Source of the DNA: Micrococcales bacterium
Lineage (GTDB): Bacteria; Actinomycetota; Actinomycetes; Actinomycetales; Dermatophilaceae
Direction of reading: 5' to 3'
DNA: 64,000 nt
Assembly (NCBI GenBank): GCA_021287075.1
Contig: JAJTBD010000001.1
Location: 1 to 64,000 of the forward strand
Shown: in pieces, positions 61,592 to 64,000 of the stretch
Layout: every line of letters begins with the position of its first letter
How positions within the stretch are numbered: position 1 is the first letter of the stretch
The notes under the pieces: model-generated
Told to the model about the DNA's origin: nothing
The model's database searches: none
Seen by the model: the letters and a program-made list of their open reading frames with translations, nothing else
Translations under genes and position numbers: made by a program

Positions 61592-63733
61592 GTGGCACCC
61601 CCCGCCGCCAAGAAGTCGGCCACCAGCAAGTCGGCCTCGGACTACTCCGCCCACCACCTCCAGGTCCTCGAGGGGCTGGAGGCCGTGCGCAAGCGACCGG
61701 GCATGTACATCGGCTCGACCGACGGCCGGGGCCTGATGCACTGCCTGTGGGAGATCATCGACAACGCCGTCGACGAGGCGCTCGGTGGCCACGGTGACCG
61801 CATCGACGTGATCCTCCACGGCGACGGCTCGGTGGAGGTGCGCGACCAGGCGCGCGGCATCCCCGTCGACATCGAGCCCCGCACCGGTCTGTCCGGTGTC
61901 GAGGTCGTCTTCACCAAGCTGCACGCCGGCGGCAAGTTCGGCGGCGGCTCCTACACCGCCTCCGGCGGCCTGCACGGTGTCGGTGCCTCGGTCGTCAACG
62001 CCCTGTCCGCCCGGCTCGATGTCGAGGTCGACCGCGGCGGCAAGACCTATGGCATGAGCTTCCGCCGGGGCGAGCCAGGCTTCTTCAAGGACGGCCCGGA
62101 GGGGCCCTCGCCGGACAGCGAGTTCACCCCCTTCGAGAAGGGCAGCGAGCTCGAGATCGTCGGCAAGGCCAAGCGCGGGGCCACCGGCACCCGCGTGCGC
62201 TACTGGGCCGACCCGCAGATCTTCCTCAAGGACGCCGGCTTCGACGACGAGTCCCTGCGCCAGCGCGCCCGCCAGACCTCCTTCCTGATCCCCGGGCTGA
62301 CGCTCGTGATCCGCGACGAGCGCGGACTGCCGGGCACGCCGGGGGAGACCGGGCCGCACGAGGAGACCTTCCTGCACGACGGCGGGATCTCCGAGTTCGT
62401 CGAGTACCTCGCGCCGGACCCGCACGTCAGCGATGTGTGGCGGCTCCAGGGCAGCGGCACCTTCACCGAGACCGTCCCGGTGCTGGACTCCAAGGGGCAT
62501 ATGACGCCCAAGGAGGTCGAGCGCGAGTGCGGCGTCGACATCGCCCTGCGCTGGGGCACGGGCTATGAGACGCGGGTCAAGACCTTCGTCAACATCATCG
62601 CCACCCCCAAGGGCGGCACCCACCTCGCCGGCTTCGAGCAGTCGCTGCTCAAGGTCTTCCGCAAGCAGCTCGAGCTCAACGCCCGCCGGCTCAAGGTCGG
62701 CGGCGACAAGCCCGAGAAGGACGACGTGCTGGCCGGCCTGACCGCGGTCGTCACGGTGCGCCTGGCCGAGCCCCAGTTCGAGGGCCAGACCAAGGAGGTG
62801 CTCGGCACCAGCGCCGTGCGGGCCATCGTGGCCCGCGTGGTCGAGCGCGAGCTCACCGCCCGGCTGACCGCGACCAAGCGCCACGAGAAGGCTCAGGCCG
62901 GCCTCGTGCTCGAGAAGGTCGTCGCCGAGATGAAGACGCGCATCAGCGCGCGCAAGCACAAGGAGACCCAGCGCGCCAAGAGCGCCCTGGAGTCCTCGTC
63001 GCTCCCGGCCAAGCTGGCCGACTGCCGCAGCCACGACGTCGCCCGCACCGAGCTGTTCATCGTCGAGGGCGACAGCGCCCTCGGCACCGCCAAGCTGGCC
63101 CGCAGCTCCGACTACCAGGCGCTGCTGCCGATCCGCGGCAAGATCCTCAACGTCCAGAAGGCCTCGATCGGCGACATGCTCAAGAACGCCGAGTGCGCCG
63201 CGATCCTCCAGGTCATCGGCGCCGGCTCCGGGCGCACCTTCGATGTCGACGCGGCCCGCTACGGCAAGGTCATCATCATGACCGACGCCGATGTCGACGG
63301 CGCCCACATCCGCACGCTGCTGCTCACCCTCTTCTTCCGCTACATGCGCCCGCTCGTCGAGGCCGGCCGGGTGTATGCCGCCGTGCCCCCGCTGCACCGC
63401 ATCGAGGTGGTCAACCCCGGCGCCAAGAAGAACGAGCTGATCTACACCTACTCCGAGGCCGAGATGCGCAAGCAGGTGGCGGCCCTCAACAAGCGCGGCA
63501 AGAGCATCAAGCAGCCGATGCAGCGCTACAAGGGCCTCGGCGAAATGGACGCCGACCAGCTGGCCGAGACCACGATGGACCCGCGCCACCGCACCCTGCG
63601 CCGGGTCACCCTCGCCGACGCCGAGGCGGCGACGAGCGTCTTCGAGCTGCTGATGGGCAACGAGGTCGCCCCGCGGCGCGACTTCATCGTGCGCTCGGCC
63701 GACCACCTCGACAAGGAGCGCATCGACGCCTGA
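61592..63733 (+). CDS. type IIA DNA topoisomerase B subunit (GyrB/ParE)
   Basis: A 713-aa ATPase subunit. GHKL ATP site: EIIDNAVDEALGG (catalytic Glu about 46, Mg Asn), GRGIPVD-like QARGIPVDIEP, HAGGKFGGGSYTASGGLHGVGASVVNALS (ATP lid). Toprim: LFIVEGDSALGTAKLARSSDYQALLPIRGKILN and IIMTDADVDGAHIRTLLL. A C-terminal QRYKGLGEMDADQLAETTMDP completes it. GTG 61592 with GAAAGG upstream. It carries the EGDSAlGTA rather than EGDSAgGSA sequence. Together with the divergent DUF7455 neighbour, this suggests ParE/topo IV or a second GyrB, not the oriC-linked copy. Confidence 0.92.
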   Translation: MAPPAAKKSATSKSASDYSAHHLQVLEGLEAVRKRPGMYIGSTDGRGLMHCLWEIIDNAVDEALGGHGDRIDVILHGDGSVEVRDQARGIPVDIEPRTGLSGVEVVFTKLHAGGKFGGGSYTASGGLHGVGASVVNALSARLDVEVDRGGKTYGMSFRRGEPGFFKDGPEGPSPDSEFTPFEKGSELEIVGKAKRGATGTRVRYWADPQIFLKDAGFDDESLRQRARQTSFLIPGLTLVIRDERGLPGTPGETGPHEETFLHDGGISEFVEYLAPDPHVSDVWRLQGSGTFTETVPVLDSKGHMTPKEVERECGVDIALRWGTGYETRVKTFVNIIATPKGGTHLAGFEQSLLKVFRKQLELNARRLKVGGDKPEKDDVLAGLTAVVTVRLAEPQFEGQTKEVLGTSAVRAIVARVVERELTARLTATKRHEKAQAGLVLEKVVAEMKTRISARKHKETQRAKSALESSSLPAKLADCRSHDVARTELFIVEGDSALGTAKLARSSDYQALLPIRGKILNVQKASIGDMLKNAECAAILQVIGAGSGRTFDVDAARYGKVIIMTDADVDGAHIRTLLLTLFFRYMRPLVEAGRVYAAVPPLHRIEVVNPGAKKNELIYTYSEAEMRKQVAALNKRGKSIKQPMQRYKGLGEMDADQLAETTMDPRHRTLRRVTLADAEAATSVFELLMGNEVAPRRDFIVRSADHLDKERIDA

Positions 63734-63771
63734 GGCCGCCCGGCGGCGCGGCGCAGACTGCCGGCGCAGGC

Positions 63772-63778
63772 GGCATAC
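63772..63778. repeat. GGCATAC word in gap between topoisomerase and permease genes
   Basis: One of the intergenic single copies of the recurrent word (as GCGGCATAC). The rest of this 148-base gap shows no gene; a purine-rich AAGGGAGGA at its end is the ribosome site of the permease. Confidence 0.6.
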
Positions 63779-63881
63779 GGTCTCTATCGGGCCACAAGGC
63801 GCGGCTTGCCCTGTGACGAAGCGCACATTTGCGCCCCGCTGGCGGTAGCGTGCCTCCCAGCCATCTCACAAGGGAGGACAG

Positions 63882-64000
63882 ATGAGCCAGGACACCGCGC
63901 CCGCGGGGGAGCACCAGACCGAGCTCAAGCGGGTCATGGGGCCCGGACTGCTGCTGCTGTTCATCGTCGGGGACATCCTCGGCACGGGCGTATACGCACT
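63882..64000 (+). CDS. APC-family amino acid permease (5' part only)
   Basis: The first 39 codons of a gene cut off by the window edge. After a ~19-residue charged leader (ending HQTELKRVMGPG) the first helix GLLLLFIVGDILGTGVYAL has the GDxxGTGVY glycine motif of APC superfamily TM1. GGGAGGA lies six bases before the ATG. Confidence 0.8.
   Translation, partial: MSQDTAPAGEHQTELKRVMGPGLLLLFIVGDILGTGVYA

Overview
The window is very G+C-rich (about 70% by eye), densely coded, with many GTG and some TTG starts and many ATGA/GTGA overlaps. Its gene content is actinobacterial: a QcrCAB/CtaCDEF bcc-aa3 branch with a fused diheme QcrC, a LexA box of the TCGAAC-N4-GTTCGA type, a PknB-type kinase with PASTA domains beside an Rv2175c-like protein, a class II DAHP synthase, and DUF3040, DUF6504 and SAV_6107-type HEPN proteins. 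I infer a member of the Actinomycetota, probably Micrococcales close to Intrasporangiaceae/Dermatophilaceae; the family-level placement is a guess. I see no insertion sequence, prophage, tRNA, rRNA or CRISPR array. This is a chromosomal core region.

Layout. 1-5000: secreted PHB-depolymerase-like esterase, quinolinate synthase NadA and a DUF2723 membrane glycosyltransferase, all on the minus strand. 5000-11000: glycerate kinase, ErpA-type Fe-S carrier, a PadR regulator with its membrane partner, adenosine kinase, Aat and a secreted lipase. 10900-24100: respiratory block, with a TusA-like protein and an unusual cysteine-desulfurase-like protein divergent from ctaC-ctaD-ctaF, an L,D-transpeptidase, a zincin, then ctaE-qcrC-qcrA-qcrB on the minus strand and, divergently, a receiver-domain protein with trpD. 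24100-31000: exonuclease/GIY-YIG nuclease, small Cys protein, metalloprotease-like lipoprotein, membrane glycosyltransferase and acyl-CoA synthetase. 31000-39300: a six-gene run (SRPBCC, ArsA-like, Cys-motif protein, two ROK kinases, EEP hydrolase), an acyltransferase and a two-component system. 39400-48500: aroG, threonine aldolase, EamA exporter, PASTA kinase, LysM-transglycosylase, Rv2175c-like, polyprenyl diphosphate synthase and metF, an order that resembles the mycobacterial aroG-pknL-idsA2-metF neighbourhood. 48500-51850: DUF4126 protein, membrane glycosyltransferase, YbaK editing domain. 51850-58850: an SOS-controlled mutagenesis cassette (LexA box, DUF6504, HEPN, DnaE2) followed by a methyltransferase and DinB. 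58900-64000: PspC, M50B peptidase, DUF3040, DUF456, DUF7455, a GyrB/ParE-type topoisomerase subunit and the start of an APC permease.

Two window-wide patterns stand out. (i) The word GTATGCCGC / GCGGCATAC recurs about 36 times (core GTATGCC about 52 times), far above a composition-based expectation. It is equally split between strands, concentrated in intergenic DNA, and forms head-to-head pairs that build hairpins at three intergenic sites. It resembles the layout of DNA-uptake words in Neisseria and Pasteurellaceae but has no assigned function that I know of. (ii) Many genes have a TANNNT -10 element 6-7 bases before the start codon and no Shine-Dalgarno sequence, i.e. leaderless mRNAs. I used this rule to choose several starts.
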